Shown here one piece after another: positions 46,416-55,202 of a stretch of 64,000 nucleotides of DNA. The notes beneath the pieces are model-generated. The model ran no database searches, was not told where the DNA came from, and saw only the letters and a program-made list of their open reading frames with translations. Source of the stretch: Paenibacillus sp. SYP-B4298 (GTDB lineage Bacteria > Bacillota > Bacilli > Paenibacillales > Paenibacillaceae); the NCBI RefSeq assembly GCF_027627475.1, contig NZ_CP115484.1, positions 4,658,501 to 4,722,500 of the forward strand. Direction: 5' to 3'. The position numbers and the translations under genes were made by a program. Each line of letters opens with the position of its first letter. Positions within the stretch are counted from its first letter, which is position 1.

Positions 46416-47684
46416 TCACCGCCCCAGCAACAGCTCCCGCAGCTCCTCAAGCTCCGGCCCCTGCACGTCCATCACCTGCTCCAGCACCTCCAGCAGCCGC
46501 TCACGGCTGGCAGTCTCGAGCAGCAGACCCAGCATGTGTACGAACGCCTTCTTCTGCTCCGGATTCAGCCGGACGAAGATGCGTGGCTGGATACGATACA
46601 GCTCCATAAGCACCTGCTCCAGCTCTCCGTGGCGGCTGTCCCCCTCCGGTGCAGACACCTCACGAGCGGCCGGGAAAGCGTCGACTGCTGCCAGCTCCTC
46701 CACCATCCGTTCCGAAGCGACCCTAAGGAACGGCCTGCGCTTCCTATGAATCAGCTTATTGATCTCCTCCATCATAAACTGGAACGGCTCGCTCCTTCGA
46801 CTCATGCCGAAGGCCAGCTCCAACTGCCCATACTGATCCTTGCTCACGAAGTCAAAATGGTCAAACAGCTTGCTCCGTATGTAGACACTATGATAGAAGC
46901 CGTCTCCCTTATTATTGAAGCTGGTCGGCTGCTTGTGCCGCTCCTTGTTCGCCCCGTCGAGGAAATACAGCTTGGATGACTCATTGTTCATCCGCTCCTC
47001 CCACCGGATGAACCCCACCTCGAACAACGTCCCTGTCGGCTCATGGGTGAACTCCAGTCTCTGCCGATCAGCGACGAGACGTTTGTAATTCAGCTTCTTG
47101 CCATCGACCACCAGCCTGTAGCGGCTCGCCGCATGCAGCTCCAGGAACCATCCGAATTCCCTGCCAAGGTATCGGCGCAGCTCCTCCAGCTCCATCTCCC
47201 GATGCAGCATCTCGAATACAACCGTCGTTCCCGGCTTGTCCGCTGTCGGCTCCGGCTCGGTCTGCGAGTACATGTCCAGCGTATCCGCATCGATATGAAT
47301 CGAATAGGTCTTGTTCTCCTGCCCCTCCTTATAGGTGGTATACCATACCGCCCGGGAAGCGAAGCTGTGGAAGGTGAGACGTCCAATCCCATTCTTGCCG
47401 TGCATCGTAGATGTCATGCGAACCCGGCTGCCCGGATCAATCTGCTTCTCCGATTCATAGAACGGCGTGAACTTGCGCTCCAGCACCTGGCGGTCGATTC
47501 CGTACCCGTTATCCGTAATGCTCAGCCGTTCGATGCCGCCCAGCTCATTGCGCTCCACCTTCAACTCCACCCGCGTAGCACCCGCATCGAATCCGTTCCA
47601 GATGTACTCCGCTACCGATTGCAGTTCATCGAATTTCTGGAGCGTCTTCTTGATTCCTCTGGAGGTAATTAAAATTTTGCCCAC
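46416..47684 (-). CDS. GHKL-type ATPase (Hsp90/MORC-like ATP-binding protein)
   Basis: About 422 residues. The Bergerat ATP-binding fold is clear: N-box VAEYIWNGFDAGA, G1 box ITDNGYGID and G2 box MHGKNGIGRLTF, followed by a Lys/Arg-rich second domain and a helical C-terminus ending in repeated ELEELRELLLG-type sequence. There is no histidine-kinase phospho-acceptor or MutL motif. Such solitary GHKL ATPases occur as chaperone-like or defence-associated proteins; no specific role is shown here. The frame opens at GTG 47693, but AAGGGA is better spaced for GTG 47684. It is the first gene of an operon with msrA. Confidence 0.85.
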   Translation of the reverse strand: MGKILITSRGIKKTLQKFDELQSVAEYIWNGFDAGATRVELKVERNELGGIERLSITDNGYGIDRQVLERKFTPFYESEKQIDPGSRVRMTSTMHGKNGIGRLTFHSFASRAVWYTTYKEGQENKTYSIHIDADTLDMYSQTEPEPTADKPGTTVVFEMLHREMELEELRRYLGREFGWFLELHAASRYRLVVDGKKLNYKRLVADRQRLEFTHEPTGTLFEVGFIRWEERMNNESSKLYFLDGANKERHKQPTSFNNKGDGFYHSVYIRSKLFDHFDFVSKDQYGQLELAFGMSRRSEPFQFMMEEINKLIHRKRRPFLRVASERMVEELAAVDAFPAAREVSAPEGDSRHGELEQVLMELYRIQPRIFVRLNPEQKKAFVHMLGLLLETASRERLLEVLEQVMDVQGPELEELRELLLGR

Positions 47685-47753
47685 AGCTTCCACTCCCTTC
47701 TTCTACCTCCATTTTACCATAGGACCCGCAGCATAGGCTCAACAGACCACCTA

Positions 47754-47782
47754 TTTACATCGAGGCTCGTTTCTGGTACATT
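47754..47782 (+). promoter_or_regulatory. Promoter of the bioB fragment
   Basis: TTTACA (47754-47759) and TACATT (47777-47782) with a 17-base spacer, immediately upstream of the BirA-type operator. Confidence 0.55.
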
Positions 47783-47784
47783 TT

Positions 47785-47822
47785 TATATGTTAACCATAA
47801 TAAATTTTTAAGTTAACATATA
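47785..47822 (+). promoter_or_regulatory. BirA-type biotin operator
   Basis: A perfect 11-base inverted repeat, TATATGTTAAC at 47785-47795 and GTTAACATATA at 47812-47822, with a 16-base spacer. The GTTAAC half-sites and spacing match biotin-repressor operators of Gram-positive bacteria. It overlaps the expected transcription start of the bioB fragment, as in biotin-controlled genes. Confidence 0.8.
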
Positions 47823-47874
47823 CATAGCACGTCTTCTTGTATGTATCATTTGGCTTTTGGAAAGGAGTATGTAA

Positions 47875-48177
47875 ATGAAGCAGCAACAACTCGAGCACAG
47901 ACACGCAGCAGTGGAGACATCCCCTGCCGCGAGCTGGGAGACACTCGCTTCCCGGGTGCTAATGGGAGAGCGGCTAACCGTGGGGCAGGCGATGGCCATA
48001 CTGGAGGCGGAGGAGGATGAGGTGCTGCCACTGCTGTATGCTGCCTATCGCATTCGCAAGCATTACTTTGGCAAGCTGGTGAAGCTGAATATGACCTTAA
48101 TGTCGCATTTGTCCTCTATGATGATGTCTCTATATGCGATTGATGATCGCCTCACACCTTTCTATAATTGTAATTGA
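47875..48177 (+). pseudogene. bioB: Truncated biotin synthase (N-terminal fragment)
   Basis: The first 75 residues align with BioB: ETLASRVLMGERLTVGQAMA and YRIRKHYFGKLVKLNM correspond to the helical N-terminus of biotin synthase. The homology stops exactly after KLNM, just before the family's next segment with the radical-SAM CxxxCxxC cysteines; instead about 25 unrelated residues (TLMSHLSSMMMSLY) lead to a stop. The ribosome site AAAGGAG and the BirA operator upstream are intact. The junction is near 48092. Either a deletion fused the bioB leader to the siderophore operon or this is a small biotin-responsive remnant; catalytic activity is excluded. Confidence 0.8.
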
Positions 48178-48189
48178 GATTGATTATCA
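48140..48189 (+). promoter_or_regulatory. Fur-controlled promoter of the siderophore-binding operon
   Basis: TTGATG (48140-48145) and TATAAT (48163-48168), spacer 17 bases. TGAGATTGATTATCA at 48175-48189 follows at the expected start site; its right half ATTATCA is a perfect Fur half-site, and the left half matches 5 of 7. The promoter lies within the last codons of the bioB fragment. Confidence 0.75.
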
Positions 48190-48219
48190 ATTATAATGGA
48201 CGAAAGGGAGAACAACACG

Positions 48220-49257
48220 ATGAACAAGCATTTCCGAATGATAACCCTTATCCTGCTTATGGCACTGATCACAGCCTGCAGCAACGGTAATCCCGGCACG
48301 ACCAGTGACGCAGTTGCAAGCGACAGCAGTACAACGGCAGGCACAAGCGAGAATACACGCACGCAGGCAGCCGCGGGCGAGACAGCGCAAGGGAACACAT
48401 CTCCTTCAGACGATTCGACAACGAAGACGGTAATCGACGCTCAGGGACGGTCTGTGGAGATTCCTGCATCTCCACAGCGGATTGTTGCTCTATGGAGCGT
48501 CGGCGAAATTCTGGCATTGGGCGAGAAGCCGATCGGCTCCAGCACGAATCTGCTACGCTTCTATACCGAAGAGCAGCGCGCAGGTATCGAGATTGTCGGA
48601 GCAGGCGCGGAGGGAGACCTGGAGAAGGTGATGGCGCTGAAGCCAGATTTGATCGTTATCTCTGCCCGTGCAACAGAGGATGACATAGAGAACTACAGCA
48701 AGATCGCCCCTACCGTGACGACGCCGTTCTTCGGCGATCCGTTCGAAACGTTTCATACGGTGGCCAATATCTTGAACAAGCAGCAGGAAGAGGAACAGTG
48801 GTTATCCCAATATCAGTCCCGGGTGAACGAGAAACGGGCGCTGACACGCGATATGAACCTGGCAGAGCAGTCTGCACTGGTGATCCAATTTGCCCTGAAA
48901 AACATCTATACGTACAAGAGCAGTACCTTTCCCGTCGTCTTCAACGACTATCAATTCAAGCTGACAGCCAAGCAAGAGGAATTGCAAAAGGACCCGGCAT
49001 TCGGGAATCTCCAGCTATCCCTGGAAGTTCTGCCGGACTTTGATGCCGATCATTTATTTGTCATGATTAACGATGAGGATTCACGTCAGGTGTACGAGGA
49101 CTTCACCAAGAGCGAAGTATGGAACAGCATGAAGGCCGTCAAGAACAAGCAGGTGCATCTCATCAGCAATCGGATGGCGATCAATGATGTCACGACTATG
49201 GATTGGGCGCTGGAGGAAATCTATGGATTGCTGCATGAACAGCAGCCTGGACGGTGA
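48220..49257 (+). CDS. Iron-siderophore ABC transporter substrate-binding lipoprotein
   Basis: A protein of 345 residues with a lipoprotein signal ending LITAC (lipidated Cys20), a Thr/Ser-rich linker of about 60 residues and a FepB/BtuF-type binding fold: RIVALWSVGEILALGEKPIG, LKPDLIVISARATEDDIENY and the C-terminal helix before IYGLLHEQ. It should bind a ferric siderophore outside the membrane. GAAAGGGAG supports ATG 48220 (an upstream ATG at 48196 is weak). It is the first gene after a Fur-type promoter, 4 bases before the flavin monooxygenase gene. No permease or ATPase gene is in the window, so it must share a transporter encoded elsewhere. Confidence 0.93.
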   Translation: MNKHFRMITLILLMALITACSNGNPGTTSDAVASDSSTTAGTSENTRTQAAAGETAQGNTSPSDDSTTKTVIDAQGRSVEIPASPQRIVALWSVGEILALGEKPIGSSTNLLRFYTEEQRAGIEIVGAGAEGDLEKVMALKPDLIVISARATEDDIENYSKIAPTVTTPFFGDPFETFHTVANILNKQQEEEQWLSQYQSRVNEKRALTRDMNLAEQSALVIQFALKNIYTYKSSTFPVVFNDYQFKLTAKQEELQKDPAFGNLQLSLEVLPDFDADHLFVMINDEDSRQVYEDFTKSEVWNSMKAVKNKQVHLISNRMAINDVTTMDWALEEIYGLLHEQQPGR

Positions 49258-49261
49258 GGCC

Positions 49262-50599
49262 ATGACGAACCAGATCAAGCAACTGAAGCTGGCGACGATG
49301 CTGATTGCCCCTGGAGCATCCAGCGGACGCTGGCGGCACCCGTCTCATCAGGCTGCCCCTGCTTCCCTCGACTTCTATACTCAACTGGCCCGCAAGGCGG
49401 AGCAAGGCAAGCTGGACTTCATCTTCCAGCCCGACCAATACCGCACGCCGGGCACGACGCCAGAGGAATTCCGGCATCATGCCAATGTTGGACTTGAACC
49501 AATGACACTGCTGTCCGCCCTTGCCGCGGTCACCGAGCATATCGGATTGGCAGTGACGCTGTCCACAACGTATCATGAGCCCTATCATGTCGCCCGCATG
49601 ATCGCTTCGCTGGATCAGTTGAGCGGGGGCCGCGCTTCATGGAACATCGTTCATTCCAGAGGCGATCTGGAAGCGGCCAACTTTGCCATGTCCCATCGTC
49701 CCGGACCAGAGGAGCGCGCGGCGCATGGCATGCAGTTTGTTGATATTGTCAAATCATTATGGGACAGTTGGGAGGATGAGGCCATTGTCGCTGACAAGGA
49801 GCAGGGCATCTACGCCGATCCGGACAAGGTGCATCTGCTTGATTATGAGAGCGAATGGTTCTCCGTGAAGGGCCCGCTCAATGTGGCACGCCCGCCGCAG
49901 GGGCATCCCGTGCTGATCGAAGCGGGGCAATCCGAGGCGTTCATGACACGGGCAGCCCGACATGCGGATGTCGTCTTCACCATGCTCAATGAGATGAATC
50001 AGGCCAAGTCGTTCTACCGCTCCTTGAAAGGCAAGCTGCCCGCATATGGACGGCAGTCCAACGACTTGCTCATTATGCCCGGGCTAAATCTGTGTGTCGG
50101 GCGCACCGACGCCGAAGCCCGCGCCAAAAAAGCCGAGCTGGACGCACTGGGAGGAAAGCAGCCGCGCCTCGACATGATCTCCTATATGATCGGTCTGGAT
50201 GTCCAGACTTATCATCTGACCAGCACCAGCCTGCTGCCATCAGCGGACATCGTGCCCGAGCATCATCCATACCGTCAACGAAGGGCGCTGGCCGATCAGC
50301 ATGGCCTGACGACAGTGCAGCAGTTATTTGAGCTGATGAGCCAATTGCAAGGTCATCTGAGTATTACCGGAACCCCTTCTCATATTGCTGATGTGTTAGA
50401 GCAATGGCTGATGGAGGAGGCAGCAGACGGCTTTATCTATATTCCGAGCCTGCTGCCTGATGGCGTAGACGATCTGGTCCACCTGGTCATCCCCGAGCTC
50501 CAACGCCGCGGGCTATTCCGAGCCGAATACGAAGGACAGCAGCTCCGTACACAGCTAGGGCTCGCGCGCCCATGGAATACATTTGCATCAAGGCAGTAA
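49262..50599 (+). CDS. LLM-class flavin-dependent monooxygenase (NtaA/SnaA/DszA type)
   Basis: A protein of 445 residues with the luciferase-like TIM barrel of the two-component FMNH2-dependent monooxygenases: KLDFIFQPDQYRTPGTTPEE, TLLSALAAVTEHIGLAVTLS, TTYHEPYHVARMIASLDQLS, SGGRASWNIVHS and VLIEAGQSEAFMTRAARHAD. Members oxidise metal chelates (nitrilotriacetate, EDTA), sulfur compounds or antibiotic intermediates. ATG 49262 lies just after the lipoprotein stop. Placement in an iron-regulated operon suggests oxidation of a siderophore or chelator to release iron; this is inference. A separate flavin reductase would be needed and is not seen here. Confidence 0.92.
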   Translation: MTNQIKQLKLATMLIAPGASSGRWRHPSHQAAPASLDFYTQLARKAEQGKLDFIFQPDQYRTPGTTPEEFRHHANVGLEPMTLLSALAAVTEHIGLAVTLSTTYHEPYHVARMIASLDQLSGGRASWNIVHSRGDLEAANFAMSHRPGPEERAAHGMQFVDIVKSLWDSWEDEAIVADKEQGIYADPDKVHLLDYESEWFSVKGPLNVARPPQGHPVLIEAGQSEAFMTRAARHADVVFTMLNEMNQAKSFYRSLKGKLPAYGRQSNDLLIMPGLNLCVGRTDAEARAKKAELDALGGKQPRLDMISYMIGLDVQTYHLTSTSLLPSADIVPEHHPYRQRRALADQHGLTTVQQLFELMSQLQGHLSITGTPSHIADVLEQWLMEEAADGFIYIPSLLPDGVDDLVHLVIPELQRRGLFRAEYEGQQLRTQLGLARPWNTFASRQ

Positions 50600-50778
50600 C
50601 CTCGAAGACCCATTACGACGACTTAAGCGGAAGGGCGGATGAAGCACAGATGAGGCGCAGATGAAGCGGAAGCAGCAAGGGGTGAGGCCATCTCGGCCAT
50701 CTCGAGGCAGCATAACATGATCCCGCATAGCAGGATTCCTAATGCCGCAGAACAACTATGGATTGGAGGAGAACAGCC

Positions 50779-52425
50779 ATGACAGAGGAAGCAGGCAGCT
50801 TGAGGCATATTCCCTCCGGGCCAGCTTATCAAATGCAGAGCATAGAGCATGTCCAACTCACCGCTGAGGGAAGACAGCGCTATGCGGCCAACGAAGGAAC
50901 AGGCTTGCTGATTATTGAGAAAGGCTCCGGCAAGATCGCCAATCCACTGCTGCTGGTGGAGGCGGGAGACACGCTGCTGCTGCAATCCGAGGTCGTACTC
51001 GAACTCACAGCGGTCGGCGAGCCGTTGTGCGGCTACTTCATTCTCTTCCGTTCGTTGCCGTCCTCAAACGAGCGCGATACTGTGCGACAGCTTGCCGATG
51101 CAAGCTGCCAGCCGATCCGCATCAAGCCAACAGCCAAATATCTCAGGAATATCAAGTCCTTGTACACCTCAGTAGAGGATGGCCAGACACCACTGCAGCA
51201 GTTCAGGCTGCAGCTTCATTTTCAGTCGATACTGTATGATTTGCTTGCAACTGCTACAGCTACGAGGAGTGCCCCTGAACGCGACTCCCTGGCTGCTGTT
51301 CGCCATTCAATCGCCTATCTGCAGGAGCATTACGATGAAGAGCATACCGTCGCCCAGTTGGCCTGCCAGTTGAACCTCAGCAGCAGGCAATATACCCGAC
51401 TGTTCAGGAAGCTCACCGAAAAATCCCCAATCGAATTCCTGAACGAGTATCGCATTAATCGCTCCAAGGAACTGCTGCTGCTGCAGGACGAGCCCTCGCA
51501 TCAGATCTCCTCTCAGATCGGCATACGGGATGTGACCTACTTCAATCGCCGATTCAAGCAGCGAGTCGGGTGCTCGCCCAAGGAATACGTGCGCAATCGA
51601 CACCTGGATTCCCGCATCGTTACGCCACATTATGCCGGGGAGATTCTGGCCTTGGGGATGCAACCGATCGGCTCGCTCGAGGTCACATTGAATCAGCTTC
51701 AGCCTGACGCTCCTCCGATTCGAAGCATTGGCTATGACAGATGCCAGTTAGAGCACGTGAAAGCGTTGCAGCCTGATCTCATTCTCGTATCGGATTTCAC
51801 CGATCGTCAGGAGATTGCCGCACTAGGAGAGCTGGCCCCGGTTATTGTCATCCCTTGGGATATGAACGCCTTCGACCGTCTTCACCGTGTAGCCCGCGTG
51901 CTGGGCAAGGAGAAGGAGGCAGAGCAATGGTACGAGCGCTACCGGATGAACGCGCAGAGCGCTCACCAGCAGTGCCAGCGTTTATCCCCTCCTGAGGAGA
52001 CGGCGGCAATTGTACGAATGGAGGAAGACAGAGCCTGGGTGTTCGCCTCTCGTTTCTTCCCGACCTTCTACGATGTGATTGGCTTCTGCCCCACCCCACT
52101 GATGCAACGGACGACAGAGGTGAATCCCGACCTGCGCCGGGTATCCATTCCGCTGCACCAGATTGAACAGTTGGATGCAGACCGTCTATATATCGTGGAC
52201 TATGACAGCGTAGCATTCACACGTCTGTTCGAGCAATGGAAGCAGGCCAGTGGCTGGCATTCCTTAACCGCGGTACGCAAGCAGCAGGTCTATCGGCTGA
52301 ACATGCGCGGCATCTCCAACAGCGCCTACACACTGGAATGGCAGCTAAGCCTCGTCTCCTGCCTGCTGAACCCGCTACACTGTAATCATCAGCCTTGCAC
52401 CTATGTAGCCTTGCTGGAGGGATGA
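50779..52425 (+). CDS. AraC regulator fused to a siderophore-binding domain (Btr-like)
   Basis: A protein of 548 residues. An N-terminal domain of about 170 residues is followed by an AraC pair of helix-turn-helix motifs (about 180-275: TVAQLACQLNLSSRQYTRLF and ISSQIGIRDVTYFNRRFKQR) and a C-terminal periplasmic-binding-protein-like domain (about 285-540: AGEILALGMQPIGSLEV, VKALQPDLILVSDFTD). This is the build of Bacillus subtilis Btr, which binds a siderophore in the cytosol and activates its uptake genes (established for Btr). GGAGGAG supports ATG 50779. It is in the same direction as the binding protein and monooxygenase genes, after a gap of about 180 bases, so it probably activates that operon. 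Confidence 0.9.
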   Translation: MTEEAGSLRHIPSGPAYQMQSIEHVQLTAEGRQRYAANEGTGLLIIEKGSGKIANPLLLVEAGDTLLLQSEVVLELTAVGEPLCGYFILFRSLPSSNERDTVRQLADASCQPIRIKPTAKYLRNIKSLYTSVEDGQTPLQQFRLQLHFQSILYDLLATATATRSAPERDSLAAVRHSIAYLQEHYDEEHTVAQLACQLNLSSRQYTRLFRKLTEKSPIEFLNEYRINRSKELLLLQDEPSHQISSQIGIRDVTYFNRRFKQRVGCSPKEYVRNRHLDSRIVTPHYAGEILALGMQPIGSLEVTLNQLQPDAPPIRSIGYDRCQLEHVKALQPDLILVSDFTDRQEIAALGELAPVIVIPWDMNAFDRLHRVARVLGKEKEAEQWYERYRMNAQSAHQQCQRLSPPEETAAIVRMEEDRAWVFASRFFPTFYDVIGFCPTPLMQRTTEVNPDLRRVSIPLHQIEQLDADRLYIVDYDSVAFTRLFEQWKQASGWHSLTAVRKQQVYRLNMRGISNSAYTLEWQLSLVSCLLNPLHCNHQPCTYVALLEG

Positions 52426-52488
52426 ATATAGCCATGCATGCCGAGTCCCATACAGGGCGAAGCGTGTATGGCCGTGTGCTGCATGAAA

Positions 52489-53361
52489 TCATGCTAGGCT
52501 CTGTGCAGCCTGCATGAGATACATGCCATATTCCGACTGGATTTGCCGTGCCCCGCAATTATACAATTGCTCCTGGCTTATCCACCCGTTCCAGTAAGCC
52601 ATTACTTCCGGTATACCGAACCTTGTCTTGTCCCGTTCCTCTGCTTGTTCGATTAATAATTGGGCTTGAATAAAACTGGTATGTGTCCCTGTATCCAGCC
52701 AAGTCATATCCGCGCCCAGTACCTCCACTCCCAGATCCCCCCACTCCCGATACACCTCGTTGACTGACGTGATCTCCAGTTCATTGCGGGAAGAAGGTTG
52801 AATGGTCTTCGCAATATCAATGACACGGTTGTCATATCTATATAGACCTGTTACTGCCATATTCGACTTGGGGAAATGCGGCTTCTCCTCGATACTTGCA
52901 ACTTTACCCGATGAATCAAATTCAATGACACCGAACCGCTCCGGCTCGTCTACCGGATAACAAAACACGGTCGCTCCGTTCCCTCTCTCGCCGGATTGTT
53001 GAAAGGAACGATATATTCCTTTTCCGAAGAAAATGTTATCTCCCAGTATCAACGTAACGGAACCGGAACCGATAAACTCCTCTCCGAGGCCAAATACCTG
53101 CGCCACGCCTTCAGGATAATGCTGTACCTTGTATTGAAATGACATTCCCCACTGCGAGCCGTCGCCTAACAACCGTTCAAACCGCGGAATATCGTCCGGC
53201 GTAGACACCACCAGAATTTCCCTTATTCCAGAGACCATCAATATCGATAGAGGGTAGTAGATCATTGGCTTTCCATGTATCGGGAGCAAATGCTTATTGG
53301 TTCCCTTAGTTATTGGAAAGAGGCGCGAGCCGCTCCCTCCAGCCAAAATAATTCCTTTCAT
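52489..53361 (-). CDS. rmlA: Glucose-1-phosphate thymidylyltransferase
   Basis: A protein of 290 residues with the nucleotidyltransferase motif GGSGSRLFPITKGTNKHLLP, GIREILVVSTPDD, the LGDNIFFG metal site and GADMTWLDTGTHTSF. It makes dTDP-glucose, the first step to dTDP-L-rhamnose and other deoxysugars. AAGGAGG precedes the ATG. RmlD and RmlC are encoded at 55.2-56.7 kb; no RmlB (4,6-dehydratase) is seen in the window, so that step must be supplied from elsewhere. It is divergent from an adenylate-forming ligase gene. Confidence 0.95.
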   Translation of the reverse strand: MKGIILAGGSGSRLFPITKGTNKHLLPIHGKPMIYYPLSILMVSGIREILVVSTPDDIPRFERLLGDGSQWGMSFQYKVQHYPEGVAQVFGLGEEFIGSGSVTLILGDNIFFGKGIYRSFQQSGERGNGATVFCYPVDEPERFGVIEFDSSGKVASIEEKPHFPKSNMAVTGLYRYDNRVIDIAKTIQPSSRNELEITSVNEVYREWGDLGVEVLGADMTWLDTGTHTSFIQAQLLIEQAEERDKTRFGIPEVMAYWNGWISQEQLYNCGARQIQSEYGMYLMQAAQSLA

Positions 53362-53566
53362 TAAATATCCTCCTTAGAAGTCTTCCTCACCCGATTCCCT
53401 TCCCCTGTCCAGTTCGCTTTCCATCCAAGATGTTCCTTGGTGATTCCCTGGGAGGGCCGATTCAGACTAAGTATAGGGAATGGCAGGGGATCGGACTCGG
53501 CCAGTATTGCGCGGATCGGGGAGCATGTGTTGCATTCGCCCTCGTAAAGCCTAGTATGTTCCTACC

Positions 53567-53608
53567 TGAATTGGGTAAAGTGAATTGGGTAATGTGATTT
53601 GGACAATG
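53567..53608 (+). repeat. Three tandem 14-base repeats in the promoter of the ligase gene
   Basis: TGAATTGGGTAAAG (53567-53580), TGAATTGGGTAATG (53581-53594) and TGATTTGGACAATG (53595-53608) follow each other directly, ending 22 bases before the ATG at 53631 and just before its AAAGGAGG. They lie in the divergent rmlA/ligase region. The spacing of 14 bases could present repeated sites to a regulator. Confidence 0.75.
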
Positions 53609-53630
53609 TCATCAAAAGGAGGCTATAACA

Positions 53631-55070
53631 ATGGATGTAAGATGGACAATCGAATCCTTCTTCCAGACACTTCGTGAGCACGACGAGAGAATAGCAATTA
53701 TAGTGGATTCTGGCACTTTCATTTCGTATAGAGAATTACTGAATTGTGTCGCTTATAATACAAGCATGCTTAACAGACGGATACAACCGCATCATGCCGT
53801 CATTATGATCGATCTATCCTTATCCTGGAAGGTGATTCCGATCATGCTGGCTGCCTTTCGACTTCATATCACCGTAATCGTGGTGGATCCCGCTAGAGAC
53901 GCACAAGGCTTCCGGCACATGACGGAGAAATTCCCTCATGCTCTCAGAATGGATGCTACGAATGTCAATGCCACGGGCCATATTCGGCGGCCGCTGCTTC
54001 TTCACGGGACGATGCCTGTGTCCCCTCAACTTCAAGGCGTTGCCTTGATCGTTCGAACGTCAGGCACATCTGGGCGCCCAAAATCCGTTATGCTGACCCG
54101 CGCAAACATCTTGTCCAACATCGAAGACATTGCCTCTTCGTTACAGCTAGAGTGCAGTGAACGTCTATTGATTCAACGCCCGCTCTCCTACGTTTCCGCT
54201 TTGTGCGGAGAACTATTGGCTGGTCTCCTGGTCGGCTGCTCGATCCTTGTAAAACCATATGACCGCACTCCTCTATCTCTATTGCCGCTTATTCGGGAAC
54301 ATGCCATTACTACAATCGGGGCAACTCCCACTCTGCTAGCCATGCTCGCTCCACATGCCCGCAGGCAGACTTGCTCCAGCTTGCGCAGAATCATTCTGAG
54401 CGGAGAGCGCTTAACAGACGCACAACTGAAAACCATTCGGAGCGGTTTCCCTGACGCGGTCATATTTAATGCATACGGGCTCTCGGAAGCATCGCCGAGA
54501 ATCAGTTGCCTTAACCTCGGGACAGGCGACTTCCCTGCGGCTTGCGTCGGGCATCCACTGAACCATGTCAATATTGCAATCATTGACGAACATGGTCAAC
54601 CGATGCCTGACGGCACGATCGGCCAGCTTATTGTATCCGGGCCTAATATAATGAAGGGATACTACAATGATGCCGCGATGACGGAGCGTAAAATTCGGAA
54701 CGGCTGGCTGTACACCGGTGATATGGCTGTCACGGATCAAGGAAGGATCACAATTATGGGTCGAGCTGACAATCTGATGATTCGCGCTGGTATGAATGTC
54801 TATCCTGAAGAGGTTGAGTCGTTGCTGACGAGCCATCCTTCTATACATGAAGCGTTAGCCTTCAGTTCGCCCCATCCCATGCGTGGAGAACAAATTCACG
54901 TCTGGGTAACCTGCTCCGAAAGCTTAACGGTCGCTGACATTCATCAGTTCATCATCCAATCAGGTTCACCGAATCATCTATGGCCTGACCATATTGAAAT
55001 TCACCCGCAGTTGCCCAAGACAGCCTCAGGCAAGCTTCGCAGAGACAGGCTCCAGCCCCCTATAGCTTAG
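53631..55070 (+). CDS. Class I adenylate-forming ligase of the second biosynthetic locus
   Basis: A protein of 479 residues with phosphate loop RTSGTSGRPKSVMLTR, YGLSEAS in the A5 position, LYTGDMAVTD, NLMIRAGMNVYPEEVE and catalytic Lys in KTASGKLRRD. It is closer to acyl-CoA/aryl acid ligases than to amino-acid adenylation domains because it lacks the NRPS-type GRxDxQVKIRG sequence. AAAGGAGG precedes the ATG. It is transcribed opposite to its neighbours and separates rmlA from rmlD/rmlC. It may load a carboxylic acid onto the carrier protein of the locus (62.1 kb); this is inferred from location. Confidence 0.88.
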   Translation: MDVRWTIESFFQTLREHDERIAIIVDSGTFISYRELLNCVAYNTSMLNRRIQPHHAVIMIDLSLSWKVIPIMLAAFRLHITVIVVDPARDAQGFRHMTEKFPHALRMDATNVNATGHIRRPLLLHGTMPVSPQLQGVALIVRTSGTSGRPKSVMLTRANILSNIEDIASSLQLECSERLLIQRPLSYVSALCGELLAGLLVGCSILVKPYDRTPLSLLPLIREHAITTIGATPTLLAMLAPHARRQTCSSLRRIILSGERLTDAQLKTIRSGFPDAVIFNAYGLSEASPRISCLNLGTGDFPAACVGHPLNHVNIAIIDEHGQPMPDGTIGQLIVSGPNIMKGYYNDAAMTERKIRNGWLYTGDMAVTDQGRITIMGRADNLMIRAGMNVYPEEVESLLTSHPSIHEALAFSSPHPMRGEQIHVWVTCSESLTVADIHQFIIQSGSPNHLWPDHIEIHPQLPKTASGKLRRDRLQPPIA

Positions 55071-55147
55071 CCCCCTACAGCGTAATAGCTCTTGCCCTGT
55101 AAGAAGAAGCGGGAAAGAAACCTCCACCAAGCCGCAACCGCATAAAA

Positions 55148-55194
55148 GGCCTGTTCGATGACGTCTCATCGGGAAACGTCATACGCCACAGGCC
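55148..55194. terminator. Hairpin between convergent ligase and rmlD genes
   Basis: GGCCTGT (55148-55154) pairs with ACAGGCC (55188-55194), and inside it ATGACGT (55158-55164) pairs with ACGTCAT (55176-55182). On the minus strand it is followed by TTTTATG, so it mainly ends the rmlD operon. Confidence 0.65.
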
Positions 55195-55202
55195 ATTCTA
55201 TA

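Noticed and set aside
47043-47672. Rightward 209-codon frame antisense to the GHKL ATPase
   Set aside because: The minus strand has clear N, G1 and G2 boxes; the opposite frame shows no domain.
52426-52488. CCATAC/GTATGG pairing as a terminator between the Btr-like gene and rmlA
   Set aside because: The stem is only six bases with a ten-base loop and no T run on either strand.
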